Shown here one piece after another: positions 26,815 to 36,001 of a DNA stretch of 64,000 nucleotides. Source of the stretch: G965218495 sp965262785 (GTDB lineage Bacteria > Bacteroidota > Rhodothermia > Rhodothermales > Bin80); NCBI GenBank assembly GCA_965262785.1, contig OZ253559.1:1860001-1924000 (forward strand), given 5' to 3'. The notes under the pieces are model-generated. The model was not told the origin of the DNA. It did not search any database and saw only the letters and a list, made by a program, of their open reading frames with translations. A program made the position numbers and the translations under genes. Position 1 is the stretch's first letter. Each line of letters begins with the position of its first letter.

Positions 26815-27350
26815 GGAGGAGAGCGTATGAGGTAGTGGAGTAGTCCCCCCAACTGCGTGAGGGATGGGGGCGGGCCCCCTGCAGCCGCTGTTCAGGCGGA
26901 GGCTGCAAACCACCAACTGTTGCTGGGCTTAAGAGGTCTGGTGATGAGCGAGTTGGAAAAGGCAGGGTTAGAAACCTGTCAGGTGTGAACCGATGAAGCC
27001 GAACGAAAGTGAACCGCTGATGACGTGTCGAAAGAAGTCAGAAGATGTCAAAACCGGTGTAGAGTACTGTCACCGGGATAAGATTGGAGGTTACCTGATT
27101 ACCGACCGATTGGCATCCGGCATAAAGGCGGCGGGAGCGCGGTTTAGGCCCTTGCGTGGAACGTGAGAACTTGTCGGAGCAATGTTAAGGGAGCGCGTCA
27201 AGCAGGCAATCCCTGTGAGTCGTTGAGTACCAATGTGCTCCACAAGGGCGGACCACCTCGTAGTAGTAATGAAGACCCTGTAACGGGGTTGGAGCGAAGG
27301 GGGTGGCCTGCGCAGTCTAACTCATTGAGGCAACTATAGGGAGGACCTTA

Positions 27351-28634
27351 ATGAAGCAGACAAAGCCGTTTTCCGTCACCAAACGTCAAGTTTGGGAGGC
27401 GTGGAAGCGAGTGAAGGCGAATCAGGGCGGAGCAGGGATAGATGGCGAGTCCATTGGTGACTTCGAGGCCAACTTGGAGAATAACCTCTACAAGATCTGG
27501 AATCGCATGGCATCGGGCAGCTATCATCCAAAGCCGGTGAAGCGGGTAGACATTCCCAAGGCGAGTGGAGGCACGCGTCCTTTGGGGATACCCACGGTGG
27601 CGGACCGGGTCGCTCAGATGGTGGTGAAGAGGGCGCTGGAGCCCGCACTGGAACGTGTGTTCCATAAGGACTCCTACGGGTATAGACCGAACAAGTCAGC
27701 ACATCAAGCTCTGGACCAGGCGCGGAAGCGTTGCTGGAAGCGGGCATGGGTGCTGGATCTGGATATCAAGTCATTCTTTGACACGATAGATCATGATCTT
27801 CTGATGCGTGCGGTGGAACGACATACCACTGAGAAGTGGATGTTGCTCTACATCAAGCACTGGCTGACGGCTTCGGTAGTCATGCCCGACGGAACGGAGG
27901 AAGCCCGGGACCGGGGCACGCCCCAAGGGGGTGTTATCAGTCCGCTGTTGGCGAATCTGTTCTTGCATTACGCGTTTGATCGGTGGATGGAGATATACTT
28001 TCCGTCCATACCGTTTGAGCGTTACGCGGATGATGTGGTCTGTCACTGCGTATCGAAGCGCCAAGCCCGCCATCTCTGGGACGCATTAGCACGACGCTTT
28101 GAGCAGGTAGGGTTGAAACCACACCCGGTAAAGACTCAGATTGTCTACTGTAAAAGTAGCCGTCATCGGGGTCGGCATCCCAACATATCGTTCAATTTTC
28201 TCGGCTACACGTTTCGGCCGCGACAAGCGAAAGATCGTAGGGGGCAGCGGTTTACAGGGTTCAGTCCGGCCATCAGCAACAAAGCGGCTAAGGCCATTCG
28301 GCAACAGGTACGAAGCTGGCGACTGCCTCGGTGCAGTTCGCTGAAGCTGGAGGACCTGGCCGAGCGCTATAATGCAACGATTCGGGGATGGATGACCTAC
28401 TATGGAGTATTTCGCAAATCTGCGATGTATAGCACGCTACATGCCATTGACTGCCAGTTGGTTCAGTGGACTATGCGGAAATACAAGCGATTCAGGCGGA
28501 AGTGGCTCCGTGCCTTTCAGTGGTTAACGGGTTGGGCACGTCGGAATCCAACGTTGTTTGCACACTGGCCTATGCTTCATGGTTCGACTCTATTTGTGAC
28601 CAGACGGCTGCGCAGGAAGAGCCGTGTGAACTGA
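27351..28634 (+). CDS. ltrA: group II intron reverse transcriptase/maturase
   Basis: Intron-encoded protein of 427 residues, needed for splicing and for reverse transcription during mobility. RT blocks are visible in order: GGAGIDGESIGDFEANL, RPLGIPTVADRVAQMVVKRALEP, DSYGYRPNKSAHQAL, VLDLDIKSFFDTIDHDLL, GTPQGGVISPLLANLFLHYAFD, and the catalytic FERYADDVVCHC. FNFLGYTFRPR marks block 7, and the GWMTYYGVFRKSAMYSTLHAID region the maturase/GIIM domain. The C-terminus stops without an HNH endonuclease domain, so this is an endonuclease-less type. The frame is intact, so the intron may be active. Confidence 0.95.
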   Translation: MKQTKPFSVTKRQVWEAWKRVKANQGGAGIDGESIGDFEANLENNLYKIWNRMASGSYHPKPVKRVDIPKASGGTRPLGIPTVADRVAQMVVKRALEPALERVFHKDSYGYRPNKSAHQALDQARKRCWKRAWVLDLDIKSFFDTIDHDLLMRAVERHTTEKWMLLYIKHWLTASVVMPDGTEEARDRGTPQGGVISPLLANLFLHYAFDRWMEIYFPSIPFERYADDVVCHCVSKRQARHLWDALARRFEQVGLKPHPVKTQIVYCKSSRHRGRHPNISFNFLGYTFRPRQAKDRRGQRFTGFSPAISNKAAKAIRQQVRSWRLPRCSSLKLEDLAERYNATIRGWMTYYGVFRKSAMYSTLHAIDCQLVQWTMRKYKRFRRKWLRAFQWLTGWARRNPTLFAHWPMLHGSTLFVTRRLRRKSRVN

Positions 28635-28692
28635 GAGGTTCACGCACGGTTGTGTGAGGGCCCGGGGGTGAAATTCCCCCGGGCTACTCGAC
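28619..28692 (+). ncRNA. group II intron domains V and VI
   Basis: Domain V reads GAGCCGTGTGAACTGAGAG then GTTCACGCACGGTTGTG, a hairpin with the catalytic AGC-type base near its foot. Domain VI is the CCCGGGGGTG / AATTCCCCCGGG stem followed by CTACTCGAC, which carries the branch-point A. Domain V overlaps the last codons of the maturase gene. Confidence 0.8.
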
Positions 28693-28827
28693 CGAGCCAG
28701 TTGACCGACGGATAATCGTCTTTTGACCTAAGTTCAAACGCGGCCGCCAACGGTCGGCCCGCGGCTCCAACAGCTGACGGCTTGCAATACCTAGACACAT
28801 GGTCATCACTAGGCCAGGCATCGCCGG

Positions 28828-29559
28828 TCATTCTGGGCATCCCTCACTAATAAACAGGCACATGGCATCCAGTGCTTCATACTTCGGCAGCTTGCCGTGC
28901 ACCCGGAGTGGGCCATCGCCACCGCCATTCGACTTTGAGATGGCGGCGAACTGAATATGTCTGGTTGGTAGGAACTTCATTGCCAGACCCCCTCCGCTTC
29001 TCAGGAGCCACTCGGCCTGCAAAAACCCGTCCGCGCCTATTCCGATCTCGGGATCGCCAAGCGGTAGCGACTCACTCATGAAAAACAAGGCCAATTCGCG
29101 CAGCGACGCCAGTGCCATGGATGGCTCATCGGGATTGTCGTGCTGGGTTATCTCGTGGAGATAGTTGAGGCGCTCGGCGATAGCCGGAAGTCCCAGCAAA
29201 GGCAGGGCAGCCAAAATATCTTCGTGCATCTTCGCACGGGTGATGCAGTTGATGAAATACCCAACCTTGGCATGATTCCAACTGTCGATGCTTACTTCCA
29301 AGCTGGTTTCCGCAGTTTGGCCAGGTGCAAAGATGATGTGGTCAATGAAAAATCGAGTGCTGTCACCATCCCAGCTGCAGGCATTTACTTCTGAGCTCGT
29401 CGTAGCGGTTTGACGGGTGGCCAGCAATCCAGTGCCGCTCGTGCCACATGCTGAAGAAACGATAAGATCGATGTAAAGCTGCATCGGCAAGACAGCTGCC
29501 ATTTCTTGCAGACTGATACTTGGAGTAGCCGTGATGTCCTGCGAATTCATGTGCGTCAA
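28828..29559 (-). CDS. unrecognised protein, middle gene of the set
   Basis: The 243-residue, probably soluble product has no signal peptide. The N-terminal third is Thr/Ser-rich (SLQEMAAVLPMQLYIDLIVSSACG); the middle is helical (HEDILAALPLLGLPAIAERLNYLHEITQHDNPDEP); and the C-terminal part is a compact alpha-beta region (DPEIGIGADGFLQAEWLLRSGGGLAMKFLPTRHIQFAAISKS then LPKYEALDAMCLFI). From memory this layout resembles unnamed hypothetical proteins that sit next to homologues of the upstream gene in other bacteria, including cyanobacteria, but I cannot verify that. Its start overlaps the stop of the upstream frame by 4 bp (ATGA), indicating coupling. Function unknown. Confidence 0.6.
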   Translation of the reverse strand: MTHMNSQDITATPSISLQEMAAVLPMQLYIDLIVSSACGTSGTGLLATRQTATTSSEVNACSWDGDSTRFFIDHIIFAPGQTAETSLEVSIDSWNHAKVGYFINCITRAKMHEDILAALPLLGLPAIAERLNYLHEITQHDNPDEPSMALASLRELALFFMSESLPLGDPEIGIGADGFLQAEWLLRSGGGLAMKFLPTRHIQFAAISKSNGGGDGPLRVHGKLPKYEALDAMCLFISEGCPE

Positions 29560-30203
29560 GTCCCCAAGAGCTTAGTTAAGGCTGAGACGACGAATGCCTG
29601 ACGTTCTGGCCGGCGATCGATGGCCGTGCACAGACCACTTGTATCCAGAGGGCCCTCGTGGTGGAAATTGAAGTCCGAAATGAATTGCTCGTTGTTCTGC
29701 GGTGTGCCAACAACGCTGATGTTGCACACAGCATTACCGCCGGCTCTCAATACAAACCTAGGCATCATCCCAAGAACTAGAGGTTCTGGCCTTCAGCCAA
29801 CTCGCCGCAAACTGTTCAATCAGCCAGCGTTGGGGATTCGGCCTTGCATTGTCACCTTGAAATTGAGCCCGAGACTTCGATAGGGCACGGAAGGAAGAGC
29901 ATTCAAGTACGCGGTCACTGGCCTATGGATTCGGTAGTTGTCTTCGAACGCAGACCCGCAACGTTCGACTACGGTCATCCGCGATTGGTCCACGAGCCAA
30001 CTGACTCCATTCTCGTATTTGACGACCGATGCAAGCGGCGTTGTGTGTGTTTCCGCGACCTTCCACTCCTCAGGCACGATCGCGTGCGACACAAGAAAGT
30101 CAGGGTTGAGAATCGATGGGTTATGATACTGCGCAACCACGACAACACCGACCTCTTGCAGGTTAAAACGCGTGTTCTCGGGTAATTGCGCTTGGTGTGC
30201 CAT
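29556..30203 (-). pseudogene. unrecognised protein broken by two frameshifts
   Basis: Three consecutive minus-strand frames together read as one protein of about 215 residues. The first (from 30203) gives LPENTRFNLQEVGVVVVAQYHNPSILNPDFL and on to GLNFKVTMQGRIP; it stops at 29820. The continuation QRWLIEQFAASWLKARTSSSWDDA lies in a second frame reached by restoring one C in the CCCC run near 29834, and the end, PRFVLRAGGNAVCNISVVG to TKLLGT, lies in a third frame starting near 29768. Hydrophobic and polar patterning continues across both joints. The N-terminal pattern recalls an unnamed conserved family, by memory only. Either a decayed gene or two sequencing errors in homopolymers. Confidence 0.55.
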
Positions 30204-30685
30204 GGGTGTGGAACCGCGCTACGGTCGTTTGGTGCCTGCCGGACTCAGTAGACAGTACATTTCAAGTGTGGACGAGCTGTTTTTGGTCTGTGCTGTGCGC
30301 ATTTCGACACGTAGTGTGCAGCGTCAATGGCACCTTCGTGAAGAGGGCAGTGATTCGAGGCGGAGCAACAGCCGATTGAGAATGCCCTGGAATACGATGC
30401 CACGTGCGTTCGGTCAGCGTATCCCCGCTGGTCCGAAGTTGCCACCATTGTGAGCCAATCGCCACAGTAACACATCGCGTCTCGGAAAAGGCCTCTATGC
30501 GATCTGGGCGTGTATTCCGACGACAATCCTTCTGCACGTTGCATGGCCGAAGCTGGATTTGGCTCTCATTTTACGCGTGCCGAGTCAGTTGCGTGTTCGT
30601 CCCATATGCACGCTTGCTACTAAAAAGCAATCGTCGTGGCCGGGCCCACAGGCAACGATCAGTTTCAAGCCAAGACGCACCTTCC
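30204..30685. other. gene-poor region
   Basis: 482 bp upstream of the broken hypothetical gene and downstream of the CNNM/CorC transporter gene (both minus strand). Several short frames overlap on both strands, none with family character. It should hold the promoter of the unknown gene set. Confidence 0.35.
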
Positions 30686-32047
30686 CTAAGGAGTCTCCGA
30701 GCCCTCAAGAGCCACGCTATGCACACGTACCAGTCCGATTCTGTTGTTAACCACGGAATCGACGATCATGTGCAATCTGTCAAAAGTGACCTGGTATCCC
30801 TCTTCAGGAATGTCGCCGGCCAGATGAAAGACGAGGCCGCCGAGGGTTTCAAAGGCAAAGCTTTCGGTATCCAGTGAGAGTCCCAGCAGGGTGTTCAGGT
30901 CATCAAGGTCGATGCGCGCATCGACGCGGTAATGGTTGTCGTGCAGGTGCTCCACAAACGACTCCTTGGTGCTGTCGTGCTCGTCCTGGATATCGCCCAC
31001 GACTTCTTCGAGGACATCTTCCAACGTTACCAGGCCAGCTGTGCCACCGTATTCGTCCACCACGATGGCCAGATGCGTCTTTTTTTCCTGGAAGTCGAGC
31101 AGCAGGGCGTCCAGCTTCTTGTTTTGAGGAACGAACATGGGCGGCCGCATAAGCTGCGACCAGTCAACCTGCGTCTGATTCTGGCCAGGGGTCAGGTGGG
31201 GCAACAGGTCCTTGGCATAGACGATACCCAGGATGTTGTCCAAGTGCCCTATATAGAGCGGGAGCCTGGAATGGCCGGTGGAGCGGATGAGTGCGAGCGC
31301 TTCGGTCAGCGATGCCCGGACACTGAGCGCTGTGATGTCCAGCCGGTTAATCATGATCGCACGCACTGGCGTATCACCAAATTCAAGGATCGAGTTGATC
31401 CACACGTGTTCGTCTTCTTCGATGGTGCCATGGGCCATGCCGATTTCGGCCATGACTTTGAGGTCCTGCGGAGAGAGCTTTTCAGGCTGATCTGGAAGCA
31501 CCCAACGGTAGAAGCCTTTCTGCGTGCGTTGCATCCAAGCCGCAAGAATTGCGACTATGGGATAGAGCAATATGTAGGCTATGCGCAGCGGACGAGCTAC
31601 CAGGCGGCTGTAGGTCACCGCATGGCGGGACGCAATCAGCTTCGGCGTGATTTCACTCACGACGAGCAACACAAAAGTCAGCACGAAGATCTCGAGCAGA
31701 AAGACGATTTCCCGATCCAGTCCAAGGTTTTCCGCGATGCGCTCCGTGCCCAGTGCGGCGAGGATGGCTGCAGACACGTTGACCATCGTGTTGAGCACCA
31801 GAATGGTGATCAATACGTGCTGCGGCTTAGCCAAGAGCGCGAGTACGCGTGCACTCGCGCCGTCCTTCTTCCGGGCAAGGGCCTCTTTCGTAGCTGAATC
31901 CAGCGAGAAGAGCGCAACCTCAGAACCAGAGACGATGGCACTGACGACAAGCAGCAGGACAAAGGCCACTGCACCGGCGATAACCGGCGCGCTGATCAAT
32001 GCCAGCAGCGATGCGAGAAGGGGTTCTAAGGGAGGTTCAGTTTCCAA
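30686..32047 (-). CDS. CNNM/CorC (HlyC) family membrane transporter
   Basis: Membrane protein of 453 residues of the CNNM/CorC group, associated with magnesium and cobalt efflux. The N-terminal DUF21/CNNM domain has several transmembrane helices (VIAGAVAFVLLLVVSAIVSGSEVALFSLD, ITILVLNTMVNVSAAILAALG, EIFVLTFVLLVVSEITPKLIA). A CBS pair follows (PVRAIMINRLDITALSVRASL; GHSRLPLYIGHLDNILGIVYAKDLL; MRPPMFVPQNKKLDALLLDFQ; VVDEYGGTAGLVTLEDVLEEVVGDIQDEHD). The CorC_HlyC domain closes the protein (YRVDARIDLDDLNTLLGL). All parts are present. It follows the NSS transporter gene on the same strand after a hairpin. Confidence 0.92.
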   Translation of the reverse strand: METEPPLEPLLASLLALISAPVIAGAVAFVLLLVVSAIVSGSEVALFSLDSATKEALARKKDGASARVLALLAKPQHVLITILVLNTMVNVSAAILAALGTERIAENLGLDREIVFLLEIFVLTFVLLVVSEITPKLIASRHAVTYSRLVARPLRIAYILLYPIVAILAAWMQRTQKGFYRWVLPDQPEKLSPQDLKVMAEIGMAHGTIEEDEHVWINSILEFGDTPVRAIMINRLDITALSVRASLTEALALIRSTGHSRLPLYIGHLDNILGIVYAKDLLPHLTPGQNQTQVDWSQLMRPPMFVPQNKKLDALLLDFQEKKTHLAIVVDEYGGTAGLVTLEDVLEEVVGDIQDEHDSTKESFVEHLHDNHYRVDARIDLDDLNTLLGLSLDTESFAFETLGGLVFHLAGDIPEEGYQVTFDRLHMIVDSVVNNRIGLVRVHSVALEGSETP

Positions 32048-32072
32048 CGTTGTACTGCGGGAGCTGCCGCGA

Positions 32073-32098
32073 GGGACACCTGAGCGCTCAGGCGTCCC
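32073..32098. terminator. strong hairpin between two transporter genes
   Basis: GGGAC-A-CCTGAG CG CTCAGG-C-GTCCC, an 11-bp stem with one mismatch, placed just after the NSS gene stop (32109, minus strand) and before the CNNM gene start. There is no T tract on the minus strand, so it may attenuate or stabilise RNA rather than terminate it. Confidence 0.4.
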
Positions 32099-32108
32099 TT
32101 TAGATACC

Positions 32109-33488
32109 CTAGAAGTAGGACCCTGTAACTACGATGTAAGCTAGCGTTCCCAGTATAGCCAGTGGGCAAATGAATTTGACAAGAAACACCACCACAGCTG
32201 ACCCAGGCAGCGGGAATCGCCTGTCGCCGCCTTCTTCCAGTGAGTCAATGAATTTGGCCTTCCCCCACTTCCAGCCGACAAACACGCAGATCAGCATTGC
32301 ACCAATGCTCAGTGAGTAATTGCCCCAGATGTTGTTGTTGAGCGTCAGGAAGTCCCAACCGAAGATGCCACCCTCTCCTAGTGCCGAGACGGCACCCTGT
32401 GACAGCGCCGAAGGAATGGCAAGGGCCAAGCATCCAGCGGCTATCAGTAAGGCAGATCGGGTACGATCCCACCTTCTTTCATCAACGAAATAGGCAACGA
32501 CGACCTCCAGCAGGCTTACGGTAGATGTTAGGGCGGCAATTGCTAATAGCGAGAAGAACAGGACTGCCACGATGCTTCCCAGCGGCATGCTGTTGAAGAT
32601 GGTGGGAAGCACAACAAACACGAGCCCGGGGCCCGCGGTCGGCTCCGCCCCTACTGAAAAGAGAGCGGGGAAGATGATGAGTCCGGCCAGGATGGCGATG
32701 AGCGTATCAAAGCCGGCAACGAAAGCTCCTGCCTTCCAGAGGTTGGTCTTGTTGGAAAGATAGGAGCCGTAAGTGATCATGGCTCCCATGCCGAGGCTCA
32801 GGCTGAACATCGCCTGACCCAGCGCCGACATAACCACGGGAATACTCAATTCCGAAAAGTCCGGCTTGAATAGATACACTAAGCCGTCCATTCCGCCGTC
32901 CAGCGTAATGGCACGTCCGGCCAAAACCACCAGCAGGACGAAAAGGATAGGCATGAGGATTGTAGTCATGCGCTCAATGCCGCTAGATATCCCTCCGCGT
33001 ACCACCACCACCGTGACTGCCATGAAGATGGTAGTCAAAACGATGGCCTGCGCCGGGCTTCCGATGAGCGCAGAAAAGATGGCACCGCTGGTTTCACCGT
33101 CTACAGCGCTGGAAAGGCCGCCCGAAACCGAACTGAACAGGTATCCCAGTGCCCAGCCTGCAACCACGGAATAGAATGCCAGGATACAGAAGCCTGTCAA
33201 GACCCCGAGTCCACCCAAGGCGGGCCACAGGGATTTTGGCACCAGCGCCTTAAATGCGCCCACCGGGTTACGATTGGTTGCGCGCCCGACCGACAGCTCT
33301 GCGAACATGACGGGCACACCGATCAGCAACACGAATAAGAGGTAGATCAGCACGAATAGGCCGCCGCCCCCTTCACCGACAGAGTAAGGGAAGCGCCAGA
33401 TGTTCCCGAGCCCGATCGCGGACCCGGCGGCTGCCAGGACAAAGCCCAACTGCCCACTCCATTGGCCACGAGTTTCTGCAGAAGCCAT
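32109..33488 (-). CDS. sodium-dependent transporter, NSS/SNF family
   Basis: LeuT-fold secondary transporter of 459 residues that couples sodium uptake to import of amino acids or related solutes. The TM1 signature is unmistakable: WSGQLGFVLAAAGSAIGLGNIWRFPYSVGEGGGGLFVLIY. Other family stretches are GVPVMFAELSVGRATNRNPVGAF, the unwound TM6 region MSALGQAMFSLSLGMGAMITYGSYL, and ALTSTVSLLEVVVAYFVDE. About twelve hydrophobic segments are present, the last near IALLGTLAY-like sequence at the C-terminus. Substrate cannot be assigned. It is separated by a hairpin from the CNNM gene downstream. Confidence 0.95.
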   Translation of the reverse strand: MASAETRGQWSGQLGFVLAAAGSAIGLGNIWRFPYSVGEGGGGLFVLIYLLFVLLIGVPVMFAELSVGRATNRNPVGAFKALVPKSLWPALGGLGVLTGFCILAFYSVVAGWALGYLFSSVSGGLSSAVDGETSGAIFSALIGSPAQAIVLTTIFMAVTVVVVRGGISSGIERMTTILMPILFVLLVVLAGRAITLDGGMDGLVYLFKPDFSELSIPVVMSALGQAMFSLSLGMGAMITYGSYLSNKTNLWKAGAFVAGFDTLIAILAGLIIFPALFSVGAEPTAGPGLVFVVLPTIFNSMPLGSIVAVLFFSLLAIAALTSTVSLLEVVVAYFVDERRWDRTRSALLIAAGCLALAIPSALSQGAVSALGEGGIFGWDFLTLNNNIWGNYSLSIGAMLICVFVGWKWGKAKFIDSLEEGGDRRFPLPGSAVVVFLVKFICPLAILGTLAYIVVTGSYF

Positions 33489-33824
33489 ATTCGGATAGAA
33501 TTGAATGTCCTCGAAAATACTCGCGCTGTTACCCCACTGTCAAGCCCGCGCCGATATTCTGCGTGGTGCGCAGTTGCAGGGACAATGCGGGCGTTTCAGG
33601 CGGACTCGGGAAAAATTCACACGGATCGACGGCAAATAAACTCCTGCACGGAAACTAACGGCTTCTTACCTTGGGCACGTTGGAACCGGTTCCACAGCAC
33701 TTCATTAGAGGTGGTGGTCCTGCTTCAGGATTTGTGTGGCGGTAGCAGCGCTTGGCTGCGCTCCTCGCTCCCTGTAGCGGAATGACCGCTTCGTTTTAAG
33801 TTAATCAGCAGCACATAGGGGACA
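33489..33824. other. divergent intergenic region
   Basis: 336 bp between the divergent NSS transporter and RRM-protein genes. Likely promoters for both. No gene or repeat recognised. Confidence 0.35.
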
Positions 33825-34160
33825 ATGAAGAACAAGCTTTTTGTAGGTGGTATTTCGTGGAGCGTGGATGACGATGAGCTCCGTCGTCACTTTGGGCAGT
33901 TCGGCGCCATCGTGGACGCGCGCGTCATCAGAGATCGTGAGACTGGCAGATCGAGGGGTTTTGGGTTTGTCACGTTTGAGAGTGCCGACGATGCGGCCGT
34001 GGCGAAGCGTGAGCTTGATGGCTCTGAGCACGCCGGGCGGACCATCCGCGTCAATGAAGCAGAAGAGCGTCGGCCTCAACGCCACAACTCGAATGGCGGT
34101 GACCATTCGAGGTCGGGTAGTGGGTCCAATCAGTACGAGCGTCATCGCGAGTACCGGTAG
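33825..34160 (+). CDS. RRM-domain RNA-binding protein
   Basis: Single RNA-recognition-motif protein of 111 residues, like the cold-induced Rbp proteins of bacteria. RNP2 is KLFVGGISWSVDDDELRRHF and RNP1 is RSRGFGFVTFESADDAAVAK; the domain ends at ...RTIRVNEAE. The tail (RRPQRHNSNGGDHSRSGSGSNQYERHREYR) is a basic, Arg/Gly/Ser-rich disordered region that would add non-specific RNA affinity. It binds single-stranded RNA and probably acts as an RNA chaperone. The gene has a long upstream region and its own downstream hairpin, so it is likely monocistronic; post-transcriptional cold regulation is possible but not visible. Confidence 0.93.
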   Translation: MKNKLFVGGISWSVDDDELRRHFGQFGAIVDARVIRDRETGRSRGFGFVTFESADDAAVAKRELDGSEHAGRTIRVNEAEERRPQRHNSNGGDHSRSGSGSNQYERHREYR

Positions 34161-34185
34161 GCTGCGGCGCTCTTGCCCCGCAGCC
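34160..34185 (+). terminator. hairpin after the RRM gene
   Basis: GGCTGCGG and CCGCAGCC form an 8-bp perfect stem around a 10-nt loop, starting at the last base of the RRM gene stop. A second GC hairpin (CCGCCGC / GCGGCGG) follows at about 34,195-34,212. No T tract, so termination is inferred from position. Confidence 0.45.
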
Positions 34186-34331
34186 TGCAGTAGTCCGCCG
34201 CTGGAGCGGCGGCGCTGAAAGGACTGACGCGGGGCTGGCTGGCAGAAAGCCAGCGAGAAAGTGTGCGTTACCGCACCGGAAATTCGTACGGTCCCGCTAT
34301 GCATGTGGCGTGGCCGCGCCTGGCGCGTGCG

Positions 34332-35030
34332 TCAGAACGGCAAGTCGTCCTCGTACTCCTGCGATGAGGGCTCCGTAGCGTGGTTTTCAGACTGCTGCTG
34401 TCCTGGGTCGGCATGCGCTGGCCTGCGGTCCCTGTCCTCTTGGGTATCGGGCGCGCCTACGTGCCCTTGCGCCCGGTGCCGGTCATCGAATTCCTGGTAC
34501 CCCGAAGCCCTTGCCGGCCGTCGTTCCAGCTGTCCGGAAGAGGTCTGCCTTGGTCTGCCGCCTCCTTGGTCACCATCCCTGGAGTCCGAGTCTCTGGCAA
34601 CCCGGTCGGGCGTGGCCAGCCGGTCACGGCTGGGGCCGGATCGACCATTCAACCCCTCTTGCTCGTTGTCTCTGCTTGACGGTTGGCGGTCGCCAGGGCT
34701 GCCCAACAAGATCATCTGCCGGCCTTTGACCTCAGTCGACCACCGCTTGTTACCGTCCCGGTCTTCCCAACTGCGAGTGTGCAGCGAGCCCTCAATGTAG
34801 ACCTGCTTTCCTTTGTTTAAGTACTGTTCTGCAACTTCGGCAGTCCGACCCCAAAGCACTACCGTGTGGTACGAAGGCTTTTCGACCCAATTGTCGGAGT
34901 CGTCCTTGTACGATTCGTTAGTGGCTATCCGGAGCCGGCAGAGTGACCTGCCGCTTGCGACGGAGCGGAAGTCCGGGTCGTCCACAAGCCTTCCGAGCAG
35001 GATGACTTTGTTTACGCTTCGTCCGGCCAT
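34332..35030 (-). CDS. ssb: single-stranded DNA-binding protein
   Basis: SSB of 232 residues that coats single-stranded DNA and recruits repair and replication enzymes. The ATG at 35030 is chosen: it follows a textbook AGGAGGT Shine-Dalgarno by 6 nt and starts the OB fold directly (MAGRSVNKVILLGRLVDDPDFR). The fold continues through CRLRIATNESY, WVEKPSYHTVVLWGRTAEVAEQYLNKGKQVYIEGSLHTRSWED and ends near GRQMILLG. A long Arg/Asp/Gln/Ser-rich disordered linker follows, and the partner-binding acidic tip EYEDDLPF is intact. The linker is longer than in Escherichia coli SSB. Divergent from mazG with a 131-bp gap. Confidence 0.96.
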   Translation of the reverse strand: MAGRSVNKVILLGRLVDDPDFRSVASGRSLCRLRIATNESYKDDSDNWVEKPSYHTVVLWGRTAEVAEQYLNKGKQVYIEGSLHTRSWEDRDGNKRWSTEVKGRQMILLGSPGDRQPSSRDNEQEGLNGRSGPSRDRLATPDRVARDSDSRDGDQGGGRPRQTSSGQLERRPARASGYQEFDDRHRAQGHVGAPDTQEDRDRRPAHADPGQQQSENHATEPSSQEYEDDLPF

Positions 35031-35161
35031 GATGTACCTCCTTGTCCTGTTAGTGCGAATGTACGCCAGCCATGAAGAAATGGACATCATTGCCCATCGT
35101 TGGCTGGCAGCGGCTAAATTAGCCTGCTACGTGCATACTACACGCAGGCACTGACAACAGT

Positions 35162-36001
35162 ATGTCAGTGCGCGTCAACTTTTTCTTTGTACCAGCTACT
35201 ATGCCTACCAGCGACTCAATACGAACCTCCTCCGAGCCCTCAAGTGCGCCGTACGAAGCCTTAGTAGCCGTAATCCGACGGCTGCGCAAGGAATGTCCAT
35301 GGGATAGGCAGCAGACACACGAGTCCGCGCGACATCTGGTGGTGGAAGAAGCATACGAAACTGTGGACGCCATAGAACAAGGGGACTACGACGAACTCAA
35401 GAAAGAGTTGGGGGACCTGGTGCTGCAGGTCATTTTTCACAGTGTAATCGCAGAGGAGGCTGGGCGGTTTACGCTCGCGGAGGTGATGGCGGCCGTCAGG
35501 GAAAAATTGATTCGGCGGCACCCGCATGTCTATGGAGATGTGGACGTAACGGGCGTCAACCAAGTACTGAGCAACTGGGAGGAGATCAAACGCAAGGAGC
35601 GGCCTGACCGCCGCGTTCTGGATGGCATCTCGGCGCACATGCCGGCCCTTCTGTGTGCGCACCGCATGCAGGAAAAGGCCGCAGGCGTCGGCTTTGACTT
35701 TGAAACGGAAGCAGACACATGGGCCAAAGTCGAAGAGGAGCTTCGAGAATACCGTGAGGCTGCAGGCAGCACGCAGGCTGAGGGCGAATTCGGAGACCTG
35801 CTTTTCGCACTGGTCAACTACGCACGCCGCACGGATATCAATGCGGAAAATGCGCTCCGCTCCGCCAACAGCAAGTTCAAGCGTCGATTCTCGTATATCG
35901 AGTCGAAGTTGGAGGGCCGCAGCCTGCGCGCCGTAAGTCTTGCAGAAATGGATCGGTATTGGGAGGAGGCCAAGCGATTCGAAGAACCACCTTCCAGCTG
36001 A
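35162..36001 (+). CDS. mazG: nucleoside triphosphate pyrophosphohydrolase MazG
   Basis: All-alpha NTP pyrophosphatase of 279 residues that hydrolyses (d)NTPs to NMP and PPi, cleaning non-canonical nucleotides and damping ppGpp signalling. Two MazG modules are present: the N-terminal with LRKECPWDRQQTHESARHLVVEEAYETVDAIEQGD (metal-binding EEAYE) and KKELGDLVLQVIFHS, and the C-terminal with VEEELREYREA and EFGDLLFALVNYARR. The signature WEEIKRKERPDR lies between. The length is standard. ATG 35201 (MPTSDS) is an alternative start. Transcribed divergently from ssb. Confidence 0.95.
   Translation: MSVRVNFFFVPATMPTSDSIRTSSEPSSAPYEALVAVIRRLRKECPWDRQQTHESARHLVVEEAYETVDAIEQGDYDELKKELGDLVLQVIFHSVIAEEAGRFTLAEVMAAVREKLIRRHPHVYGDVDVTGVNQVLSNWEEIKRKERPDRRVLDGISAHMPALLCAHRMQEKAAGVGFDFETEADTWAKVEEELREYREAAGSTQAEGEFGDLLFALVNYARRTDINAENALRSANSKFKRRFSYIESKLEGRSLRAVSLAEMDRYWEEAKRFEEPPSS

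Larger units (their letters stand above)
26851..28692 (+). mobile_element. group II intron with maturase gene
   Basis: Self-splicing retroelement of about 1.84 kb. The 500 bp before the maturase is structured non-coding sequence typical of domains I-III, ending with the familiar GGCAACTATAGGGAGGAC leader before the ORF. Domains V and VI follow the ORF immediately. The 3' end is placed after CTACTCGAC at 28692 from domain VI; the 5' end is uncertain (about 26,850-26,860) because no perfect GUGYG start was found. The intron sits between two genes of a minus-strand set and in the opposite orientation to them, so splicing could not repair their transcript. Confidence 0.8.
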
